From positions 1 through 35,587 of the forward strand of contig NZ_QRVG01000020.1 of assembly GCF_003459245.1 (NCBI RefSeq): 35,587 nucleotides of DNA. Reading direction: 5' to 3'. Below the pieces are notes generated by a model that searched no databases, was not told the origin of the DNA, and worked only from the letters and a program-made list of their open reading frames with translations. Source of the DNA: Collinsella sp. AF23-2 (GTDB lineage Bacteria > Actinomycetota > Coriobacteriia > Coriobacteriales > Coriobacteriaceae). A program made the position numbers and the translations under genes. Shown here one piece after another: positions 7,149 to 13,565 of the stretch (its first letter is position 1; each line of letters opens with the position of its first letter).

Positions 7149-7331
7149 CGAGGTTTAATACTTTTCCCGAGAAGTGAACGAGTGAAAACGGGCCCCCGAA
7201 GCATCGGCACTTTCGAGATGCAATTTCCTGCGGTTTTGCCAGCCAAATCCTGCGGGTTTGACGTCTAAAAATGTCGATGCTTCGGAGGTCCAAGTATGGC
7301 CGTTCACTTCTCGGAAAAGTATTAGACCTCG
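7149..7331. mobile_element. Second MITE-like inverted-repeat element
   Basis: Terminal arms at 7149-7180 and 7301-7331 are inverted copies with one substitution and one single-base gap. A second inverted pair lies inside (CGAAGCATCG near 7197 with its complement near 7276). The 183-bp element has no plausible gene. Long terminal inverted repeats around a short non-coding core fit a miniature inverted-repeat element or a long structured RNA. It shares no obvious sequence with the element at 5005-5247. Confidence 0.55.
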
Positions 7332-7346
7332 ATTTACATGCCACTC

Positions 7347-7379
7347 AATGTGACAAAGTGGCTGCTCCTTTGTCACATT
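7347..7379. repeat. TGTGACAAAG-family palindrome
   Basis: AATGTGACAAAG (7347-7358) and its exact complement CTTTGTCACATT (7368-7379) enclose a nine-base loop. The position, about 85 bp past the MFS stop codon on the minus strand, would suit a terminator for that operon. Confidence 0.75.
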
Positions 7380-7463
7380 CGATGAAAAAGGGCACCGATG
7401 TTAGTCGATGCCCCAAAGCGGCTGCAGGTTAAGCCCTACAGCGTATGTCTAAGACGAATCGAA

Positions 7464-8729
7464 CTATTCGTCCCAGGAGAGGTTCTTACCAGTCTTTTTT
7501 GCCAGCAGCAAGAACAGGCCGATAATAACGTTGCATGCGATGCAGAAGATGAAGACGCCCTGGAAGGAGCCGACAAGCTCATAGACCTTCATCATAACGG
7601 GCATGCCAAAGGCGCCGACGATATAGCCCACGGAGCAGATCAGCGCGAAGATGCGACCGAAATCGCGGGAGCCAAAGACATCCATAACCAAAACGGTCAG
7701 GGCAGTGCCAGCGATGACGTACATTACGTCGTTCACGCCTGCTGCGAGGATGCTGAGCGTCGAGTTGCCGCTGCTCATCATGAGCATGACAAAGGAGAGG
7801 ATGGAGACAGCGAGCCAGCCCAGAATGGCCTTCGTGCTGCCGAACCTATCGCAAGTGGTGCCGACGATCGGATTGAGGAACAGATCGAAGAGCGATGCAG
7901 CGGATACCATGAAGCCGCCCACCATGGGGCTAAAACCAACCTCGGAAGCATACGTCGGGAAGAGCTGGTTCATGCAGCAAGTGAGCTGAACGAGACAGAG
8001 GAAGCCGATGCAGAAGAAGAAGGCAGGCGACTTAATGGCGCGCGCATAGCTAACGCCACGCGTGCTATCCTCGGTCGTCTCCTCGGTCTCGGTGACCGTC
8101 TCGCCCTCGACGTAGCCATAGGGCAGCATGCCCTTGTCCTGAGGCTTATAGCGAATAATCAGGACGGAAGCGGGGAGAATGAGCACGGCGGAGACGCCAG
8201 CGAGCACCAGATAGCCAGTCCTCCAGCCAGCGGCCTCGATGACAGAGGTGATGACGGGGCTCATGATGAGCATGTAAATCGAGTTCACTGCCCAAGCGAG
8301 ACCGATTGCCAGGCCACCAGATTTTTTGAACCACTGGTCAATAACGTCGGACATGGCGACGCCGGTGGTGAAGGCGAAGCAAACGCCAATCAGGGCGCCA
8401 GCGGCGATGAACATCCAGACTTCGGTGTAGAAGGCCATGCCTGCGCCGGCAGCAAGCAAAATAAGCTCGACAACGGGGAGCCAAACCTTGCCAACGACCT
8501 TGGGAATGAGTTTTCCGACAAACGGAAGAGCTGCCGCAAGACCAATGAGCGTTGCGGTGAAGTAATACGAGAAGATGGAATAGTCAAACCCGAACTCCTC
8601 GCACACGGGTGCGACGAAGGAGCCCGCGATGACGCTATAGGATCCGGTCGTGCCGGCAGACATAAGGCCGAGCGCGATTACGAGAACCCATGCGTAAACC
8701 TTGCTGCTCTTTAACTTTGCATTTTCCAT
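7464..8729 (-). CDS. MFS transporter, last gene of the deiminase/carbamoyltransferase operon
   Basis: A 421-residue major facilitator protein with about 12 hydrophobic segments, two halves and a hydrophilic central loop (PQDKGMLPYGYVEGETVTETEETTED). It is closely similar to the second MFS protein encoded at 12108-13388; both share the N-terminal LGLMSAGTTG, VIAGSFVAPVCE and FPTYASEVGF. The start at MENAKLK has an AGGAG ribosome site and begins 11 bp after the carbamoyltransferase stop, so the two are co-transcribed. A role as importer of the module's substrate or exporter of its product is inferred from the operon; the sequence does not identify a substrate. No amino-acid/polyamine antiporter of the kind used in the classical agmatine pathway is present. 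Confidence 0.9.
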   Translation of the reverse strand: MENAKLKSSKVYAWVLVIALGLMSAGTTGSYSVIAGSFVAPVCEEFGFDYSIFSYYFTATLIGLAAALPFVGKLIPKVVGKVWLPVVELILLAAGAGMAFYTEVWMFIAAGALIGVCFAFTTGVAMSDVIDQWFKKSGGLAIGLAWAVNSIYMLIMSPVITSVIEAAGWRTGYLVLAGVSAVLILPASVLIIRYKPQDKGMLPYGYVEGETVTETEETTEDSTRGVSYARAIKSPAFFFCIGFLCLVQLTCCMNQLFPTYASEVGFSPMVGGFMVSAASLFDLFLNPIVGTTCDRFGSTKAILGWLAVSILSFVMLMMSSGNSTLSILAAGVNDVMYVIAGTALTVLVMDVFGSRDFGRIFALICSVGYIVGAFGMPVMMKVYELVGSFQGVFIFCIACNVIIGLFLLLAKKTGKNLSWDE

Positions 8730-8740
8730 TGATACAGCTC

Positions 8741-9805
8741 CTAGAGACCCAGAAGGGCACACATAACGGCCTTGATGGTGTGCTGACGGTTCTCTGCCTC
8801 ACGGAAGATGACCGAAGCGTTGGCCTCAAAGCACTCGTCGGCAATCTCAAAGCCCTCGGTGATGATTTCGCGATGGAGGTCGTTCTTGCACTGGTCGAGG
8901 AGCATTTTGCCGACACGGTGATCTGCGTTATGGACAGAGGGAAGCTCATGCATGCAGAAGATGTCGGGATTGTTGGTGCGCTTGCACAGCTCGCTGGTGA
9001 CGCGATAGGGGTACAAAGACTCGGCATCGCCCAGCCAGGAGTTGTAGTCGTCGGGATCCAGAACCTCTTCGCCGCACTCGGGGTTGATGTAGCGCCACTC
9101 CTCGGTAACGATAACGTCAACGCCATCCAGGGCATCGAGGTCAGAGGTGATGGTAAAGGTCCTATTGGGAGCGTACTTGGCGTAGCAGGCCTCCACCTCT
9201 TCGATCATTTCCTTGCACATCTGATGACGGAGGTCGTCGGGGCCGATGGCGAGGAAGTCCATGTCGAGCATAGCGCACAGACGGCCATACCACACCGGGG
9301 CGCCGGCGCAGTTGCCAACGAAAGCCATCTTCTTGCCGCGGCTCGTACGTAAACCGCCCCATTGCTCTTCCATCGTAAGAGCGTCAGCGAGCATCTGAGT
9401 CGGGTGATCGCCGAGAGTAAGGGCATTGATGACCGGGATGTCAACCAGGTCGGCGACGTCATAGAGGAACTGCTCGTCCTTCTGTGCGCGATAGACGATG
9501 AGATCATACATGCCGTTAAAGACGCGCATGGCGTCCTTGACGGTCTCGCAGTCACCCATGTGGGAGTTGGTCAGATAAGTGAAGCCCATGCCCAAATCGT
9601 TGCAGGAGGTCTCGAATGCGCAACGAGTACGGGTCGAGCCCCACTCAAAGTTGGCGAGGACGTTTTTGCCGGGGAAGTAGCGCTGGTCGACACCAGACTT
9701 CTTCTGAGCCTTAAGGTTCCAGGCAAGATCGATGAGATAGCGGAAATCCTCGGAGGAGAGATCATGGATGTTGATGTAGTCGCGACCGCGGAGGCTGTTG
9801 TTCAT
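8741..9805 (-). CDS. Ornithine/putrescine carbamoyltransferase-family enzyme with atypical substrate motifs
   Basis: A 354-residue aspartate/ornithine carbamoyltransferase-family protein. The carbamoyl-phosphate site is intact: GSTRTR (56-61), HPTQ (134-137) and the C-terminal AENRQHTIKAVM, all typical of the ornithine branch. The second-substrate site is not. The HCLP motif is HELP (286-289), replacing the cysteine by glutamate, and the region that carries the SMG loop in ornithine enzymes, or YGLYE in putrescine carbamoyltransferase, reads VTEEWRYINPECGEE (about 233-247). These differences argue against both ornithine and putrescine as the normal partner. The start at MNNSLRG has a GAAAGGAAAT ribosome site. 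It lies between the deiminase-like gene upstream and the MFS gene downstream. No carbamate kinase is in the window. Confidence 0.88.
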   Translation of the reverse strand: MNNSLRGRDYINIHDLSSEDFRYLIDLAWNLKAQKKSGVDQRYFPGKNVLANFEWGSTRTRCAFETSCNDLGMGFTYLTNSHMGDCETVKDAMRVFNGMYDLIVYRAQKDEQFLYDVADLVDIPVINALTLGDHPTQMLADALTMEEQWGGLRTSRGKKMAFVGNCAGAPVWYGRLCAMLDMDFLAIGPDDLRHQMCKEMIEEVEACYAKYAPNRTFTITSDLDALDGVDVIVTEEWRYINPECGEEVLDPDDYNSWLGDAESLYPYRVTSELCKRTNNPDIFCMHELPSVHNADHRVGKMLLDQCKNDLHREIITEGFEIADECFEANASVIFREAENRQHTIKAVMCALLGL

Positions 9806-9850
9806 GCCTATTTCCTTTCGAATTATTATCAAAATTATTGTTGAATGTGT

Positions 9851-9880
9851 CCCCGAGGAAAACACGGATATCCCTCGGGG
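9851..9880. other. Intercistronic hairpin between the deiminase and carbamoyltransferase genes
   Basis: CCCCGAGG (9851-9858) and CCTCGGGG (9873-9880) form an 8-bp stem with a 14-base loop in the 123-bp gap between two genes of the same operon. There is no T-run behind it on the minus strand, so it more likely affects message processing or the ratio of the two enzymes than full termination. Confidence 0.4.
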
Positions 9881-9928
9881 AGCGGTACATGTGGCGCCTA
9901 AGCCAAAGAGCGCAGGCTCTAAGGCTCA

Positions 9929-11167
9929 CTAACGACTGGCCGCCACGTCCTTAGTCCAGCAGTGCACGCCGCCGCCGGACAGGTTAAGCGCGAGGGAATC
10001 AATCATGATGACCTTGCGATCGGGGAAGCAGCTCTCAAGAACTGCCTTGGCCTGCTCATCCTTCTCTTTCACGACCTCGCTCATGCCCTCGTGGTAATAA
10101 CGCTGGCCAAGAACGACGCCGTTGCAAATCAGGAAGTTGCAGTAGCTCGCTGCGGCGTAGAAGTGGACGGGGCCCTCGGGCCAGGGGGTGCCATCCATAA
10201 ACTTGCCGCCCATTTCGTCGATGAAGCCCTTATAGAGCTCGTAATCTTCATCGCCAGGGGCGATAACGACTTCAATAGGCTCGGCGGTGGGCATACGAAC
10301 GATCTCGAAGGGCTTGCCCTCCCAGTCCGTTTCGTTGCTCAGGATCTCGTAGGCTGCCTCAATGCGGCGACGAGACTCTGCTCCAGCCTTGCTCGAGGCT
10401 GCCTCTTCATCGGACACCTCGGCAAGAAGAATCTTGTTCGGAGTGATAAAGCGACACATCTCATCAATGTGAGCTGCAAAGCTCATGCCAAAGACGGGAG
10501 TTCCGTCTTCCTTCTCGTCGAGGATGCCCAGTCGATAGTCGTCGTCCTCGAGCATAGGCTGCGGAAGCCAGATAACCTTGTTGAGGTTGTAGATGCGCTT
10601 ATACTCGGCCTCTATTTCCTCTTTCGTGAACTCGGGATTACGCTTGCGGCATTCCGTGTCCTCGATGGCGATCAGAGTGCCGTGACCGTCAAACTCGCGG
10701 TCGCCGCCCTCCGAAACCATTTCGGAATTGACGATATCGAAGCAACCGAGCGCAACCGCCATGTGAACGGCTGCCTTACGTGCGGACTGGCACTCCGGGG
10801 AGTTCTTGTCCCACACGCCGTAATAGGTCCAAGCGGGGTTGACCATATAAGAATGGCCCTTGTCGTCGACCATGATGCTGGGACCGTTGTCGCGGACATA
10901 GAAGTTGGAGTCTTCGAACTGCGTGATCTCGATGCGATCGAGATCAACCCCCTCCTCCTTCAGGCGCGAGCAAGCCTCCTCATAGGAGCCGGGGGTGCCG
11001 CAATTGAGGTTGACCGTAACGTCGCCATACTCGAGCAGAGCCTTGATCACGTCAACGCAGGGCTGGCGGTTATCGTAGCCCTCTGCACGGATGTAATCGG
11101 GAAGCCATGTCACATAGACGTTGGAGCGCTTCTCGAACTCGCCCGGCATACGATAGTTCTCGTACAT
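9929..11167 (-). CDS. Agmatine deiminase-family (guanidino hydrolase) protein
   Basis: A 412-residue member of the agmatine/peptidyl-arginine deiminase family, which hydrolyses a guanidinium group to a ureido group and ammonia through a cysteine thiouronium intermediate. The catalytic set is visible: Asp93 in YVRDNGP, EGGDREFDG (153-161), His233 and Asp235 in AHIDE, and Cys403 in SGGGVHCWT. Compared from memory with enterococcal agmatine deiminase, the GHVD motif is AHID and there is extra sequence of about 20-25 residues just before it (LEDDDYRLGILDEKEDGTPVFG). The start at MYENYRMPGEF has GGAAGGA upstream and fits the family; about 90 further open codons upstream overlap the promoter and are not coding. 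It heads the operon with the carbamoyltransferase and MFS genes. Agmatine is the default guess for the substrate, not a demonstrated one. Confidence 0.88.
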   Translation of the reverse strand: MYENYRMPGEFEKRSNVYVTWLPDYIRAEGYDNRQPCVDVIKALLEYGDVTVNLNCGTPGSYEEACSRLKEEGVDLDRIEITQFEDSNFYVRDNGPSIMVDDKGHSYMVNPAWTYYGVWDKNSPECQSARKAAVHMAVALGCFDIVNSEMVSEGGDREFDGHGTLIAIEDTECRKRNPEFTKEEIEAEYKRIYNLNKVIWLPQPMLEDDDYRLGILDEKEDGTPVFGMSFAAHIDEMCRFITPNKILLAEVSDEEAASSKAGAESRRRIEAAYEILSNETDWEGKPFEIVRMPTAEPIEVVIAPGDEDYELYKGFIDEMGGKFMDGTPWPEGPVHFYAAASYCNFLICNGVVLGQRYYHEGMSEVVKEKDEQAKAVLESCFPDRKVIMIDSLALNLSGGGVHCWTKDVAASR

Positions 11168-11249
11168 GGTTGGTCCTTCCGTCGGGTTTCCCGCGATGCT
11201 GTCCGGCCGCGACAATAGCGGGGTTTCACCTGCTATAGTACTACTATAC

Positions 11250-11263
11250 CTACCGTTCGGTAG
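11250..11263. promoter_or_regulatory. TetR-type operator A between the deiminase operon and the regulator gene
   Basis: CTACCG and CGGTAG form a palindrome around a TT centre, preceded by TATAC. It lies about 85 bp before the deiminase start and 130 bp before the TetR start, overlapping TATAGT-like boxes on the minus strand. A related sequence, ATACCGTTCGCCGTAT, lies near 11299-11314. Similar boxes precede the second MFS gene. Confidence 0.5.
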
Positions 11264-11338
11264 ATAATTTTGAATAATTGCCGCTCGCCTACTGATACAT
11301 ACCGTTCGCCGTATATAGTGGTCATGTTTGGACACGAA

Positions 11339-11366
11339 TTGATGTTCCGTTGCCATCCTTAATAAT
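11339..11366 (+). promoter_or_regulatory. Possible promoter of the TetR gene
   Basis: TTGATG (11339-11344) and AATAAT (11361-11366) are spaced 16 bp apart, ending 25 bp before the start codon. This is a weak match found by eye only. Confidence 0.3.
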
Positions 11367-11391
11367 GTTGGTAGTGCGGAAGTGATTTGCA

Positions 11392-11970
11392 ATGGAGAAA
11401 TGCAGCGTGAGCACAAGAAAAAAAATATTGGACGCAATGTACGATCTTGTGGCAGAAGTCGGTTATGACAAAGCGTCTATCGGAAAGATTTGCGACTTTG
11501 TCGGTATATCCAAGCCGTCGGTGTACTACTACTTTCCCTCAAAAGAGGAGATTTTCACTACGCTCTTGGACAGCATGTTTCCGACCATTGACTATCAGCG
11601 CGACTACTCGCTAATAGTCGATAGGGACGGGTTCAAGGCCGCGCTTATCGAGCTCGGCAATTCAGTTATAGGTGGCTATCGAAGCGATGAAAAGCGCCGG
11701 CGCGTGCTGGCCGAGGTTAGCGTTCAAGCAAATCGAATTCCTGCAGTTCAGGAACGTCAAGCGACGGCGACCAAACGAACCATGGATGCGCTTAAAGACA
11801 TCCTTCTTCATGGTGTAGAGATTGGCGCGTTTTCCGATAGCGCCGACGTAATGCTCTACGTACAAATTCTTTATACCGTTCTGGAGGGAGCAAGCAATAC
11901 GGTCGCTCAAGGTGAGGATATTGATGAGAAAGCGGTTTGGGCGGGAATAGTCGAGCTTATGTTCAAATAG
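11392..11970 (+). CDS. TetR/AcrR-family transcriptional regulator
   Basis: A 192-residue one-domain-plus-ligand-pocket repressor. Residues about 8-52 carry the TetR DNA-binding signature (TRKKILDAMYDLVAEVGYDKASIGKICDFVGISKPSVYYYFPSKEEIF). The remaining helices form the variable ligand-binding part and are not diagnostic. It is divergent from the deiminase operon and convergent with the second MFS gene, with a palindromic operator in the shared promoter region, so it probably controls both units in response to a substrate of the pathway. A GGAAG lies upstream of the ATG used; a GTG six codons later is an alternative start. Confidence 0.92.
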   Translation: MEKCSVSTRKKILDAMYDLVAEVGYDKASIGKICDFVGISKPSVYYYFPSKEEIFTTLLDSMFPTIDYQRDYSLIVDRDGFKAALIELGNSVIGGYRSDEKRRRVLAEVSVQANRIPAVQERQATATKRTMDALKDILLHGVEIGAFSDSADVMLYVQILYTVLEGASNTVAQGEDIDEKAVWAGIVELMFK

Positions 11971-12031
11971 ACCAGCCAAGCTGAAGCGCATGTTGGCGCC
12001 CATGGTGCCTGCGGGCAACCTTTAAAACGAA

Positions 12032-12073
12032 AACAGGGGTCGACTCCAATCTGGCTTGGAGTCGACCCCTGTT
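12032..12073 (-). terminator. Strong hairpin terminator between convergent TetR and MFS genes
   Basis: An 18-bp perfect stem (12032-12049 against 12056-12073) with a six-base loop. On the minus strand it is followed by TTTTCGTTTT, which fits intrinsic termination of the second MFS gene. It may also stop TetR transcription from the other side. Confidence 0.75.
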
Positions 12074-12107
12074 GCGTGGCAATCTATGCCGGTGCAATCG
12101 GCGCTTA

Positions 12108-13388
12108 TTACTTTTCAGCAGCCTTATTGAGAAAGCCGGAAACGATAGCAAACGCAGCAATCATAAGGTTGCAGGCAATGCAGAAGATAAATACTCCCTG
12201 GAATGACCCTGCCATGCCGTAAACCTTCATCATGACCGGCATTCCAAAAGCACCGACGACATAGCCCGCTGAGCAAACGATCGAATAGATCCTTCCAAAA
12301 TCGCGTGATCCAAAGAGCGAGAGGAGAAGCATCGGCATTGCGGTTCCAACGATGGCGAACATGACATCGTTTACACCAGCTGCAATGATGGAAACGGTCT
12401 CATTGCTTCCGCCAATGATAAGAAGCAGGAATGAAAGAATGCTGACACCTGTCCATGCGACCGTTGCTTTAATAGCGCCAAGCTTGTCGCATGTTTTGCC
12501 CACGAAGGGATTTAGGAAGATATCGGAGAGTGAAGCTGCCGAGACCATTAAGCTTCCTACGATAGGATTGAAACCGACCTCGCTTGCATAGGTTGGAAAC
12601 AGCTGGTTCATGCAGCAGGTGAGCTGCGCCACGCAAAGCAAGAGGACACAGAGAATAAAAGACGGCGTTTTCGCGGCATCGCGGAGTGCCATGCCCGAAA
12701 GGACATCTTCCTGCTCATCGGCGCTGCAGCTCTCATGGGTTTCGGAGGCGGTCTCTCCGTACGGAAGCATATTGCGATCAGAGGGGTTAAGGCGAATGAT
12801 AAATGCGCTTGCAGGCAAAATCATAGCTGCAGAAACGGCCGCAAGCACGATGTATCCCGTACGCCAGCCTTGCTGCTCGATGACCAGCGTAATGACAGGA
12901 CTCAATAACAGCGTGCAGAGAGAATTAACGCCCCAAGCGAGGCCGATGGCGAGACCGGACGATTTGCTGAACCATTGGTCAATGACATCGGACATGCAGA
13001 CGCCCGTTGTAAACGAAAAGCAGATGCCGATCACTGCGGCGGAGACGGTGAACATCCAGACCTCGGTGTAGAACGCCATTGCGGCGCCGGCGGCAATAAG
13101 GACGAGTTCAATGCAAATATGCCATGGTTTGCCGATTACTTTTGGAATGAAGCGACTCAAAAGCGGAAGCCCAAGCGCAAGGCCAAGAAGAATCGCGGTG
13201 AAATAGAAAGAAAAAGAAGTGTAGTCAAAGCCCAGATCTTCACATACTGGAGCAACGAATGAGCCGGCAATAATGCTATATGTGCCAGTTGTTCCGGCGG
13301 ACATTAAGCCGAGCGCAATAACGACGACCCAAGCAAATGCGCCGCTTTCACGGAGACAATCTTTTTTGGCTGGTGTGGTGAGAGTCAT
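12108..13388 (-). CDS. Second MFS transporter, paralogue of the first
   Basis: A 426-residue major facilitator protein with about 12 membrane segments. It is highly similar throughout to the MFS protein at 7464-8729: LGLMSAGTTGTYSIIAGSFVAPVCEDLGFDY at the N-terminus, LTCCMNQLFPTYASEVGFNP in the second half, and SFQGVFIFCIACN near the C-terminus. A hydrophilic central loop contains ETHESCSADEQED. The start at MTLTTPAK has TGGAGC upstream. It is transcribed alone from a clear promoter overlapped by operator-like palindromes. Having two related carriers around one TetR gene suggests related substrates or an importer/exporter pair, which the sequence cannot separate. Confidence 0.9.
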   Translation of the reverse strand: MTLTTPAKKDCLRESGAFAWVVVIALGLMSAGTTGTYSIIAGSFVAPVCEDLGFDYTSFSFYFTAILLGLALGLPLLSRFIPKVIGKPWHICIELVLIAAGAAMAFYTEVWMFTVSAAVIGICFSFTTGVCMSDVIDQWFSKSSGLAIGLAWGVNSLCTLLLSPVITLVIEQQGWRTGYIVLAAVSAAMILPASAFIIRLNPSDRNMLPYGETASETHESCSADEQEDVLSGMALRDAAKTPSFILCVLLLCVAQLTCCMNQLFPTYASEVGFNPIVGSLMVSAASLSDIFLNPFVGKTCDKLGAIKATVAWTGVSILSFLLLIIGGSNETVSIIAAGVNDVMFAIVGTAMPMLLLSLFGSRDFGRIYSIVCSAGYVVGAFGMPVMMKVYGMAGSFQGVFIFCIACNLMIAAFAIVSGFLNKAAEK

Positions 13389-13423
13389 GGTTGCTCCATT
13401 TCTATCGGCAATACATCCTATAT

Positions 13424-13463
13424 GCCTACCGATAGGTATATAAACCAGAGGACTCTTCGTCAA
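13424..13463 (-). promoter_or_regulatory. Promoter and operator of the second MFS gene
   Basis: On the minus strand TTGACG (13458-13463) and TATACC (13435-13440) are separated by exactly 17 bp. The -10 box is embedded in a palindrome-like box, CCTATCGGTAGG, resembling operator A in front of the deiminase operon. A second related box, TTACCGTTCGGCAGGTTAA, lies upstream at about 13490-13508. Bound repressor would cover the -10 region. Confidence 0.6.
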
Positions 13464-13532
13464 GCATTAAGCGGGGAGAGAGAGTTCTTAACCTGCCGAA
13501 CGGTAATTAGACCCCGTTTTCGCAAGGGTCTC

Positions 13533-13565
13533 AATGTGACAAAGGGACTGTCCCTTTGTCACATT
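13533..13565 (-). terminator. TGTGACAAAGGGA palindrome at the ABC transporter 3' end
   Basis: A 15-bp perfect stem, AATGTGACAAAGGGA (13533-13547) with its complement at 13551-13565, and a three-base loop. It overlaps the stop codon of the ABC transporter gene on the minus strand and is a full-length member of a repeat family also seen at 7347, 16998 and 22967. It probably acts as a terminator, although no T-run follows. Confidence 0.65.

Larger units (their letters stand above)
7016..7463. other. Repeat-filled 448-bp spacer
   Basis: No convincing gene. The stretch holds a degenerate TGTGACAAAGGGA-type hairpin (7040-7060), an inverted-repeat element (7149-7331) and a second hairpin of the same TGTGACAAAG family (7347-7379). 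Short open frames over the region have no ribosome sites and merely read through the repeats. Confidence 0.6.

Noticed and set aside
7069..7344. Minus-strand 91-codon open frame in the spacer upstream of the dihydrouridine synthase
   Set aside because: It runs through the inverted-repeat element, has no ribosome site and no protein-like conservation pattern.
7398..8714. Long plus-strand open frame opposite the first MFS gene
   Set aside because: Highly charged, low-complexity product (many Asp, Glu, Asn, His) typical of the antisense of a membrane protein; no ribosome site at its start.
9962..11218. Long plus-strand open frame opposite the deiminase-like gene
   Set aside because: Antisense shadow; the minus strand carries all catalytic motifs of the deiminase family.
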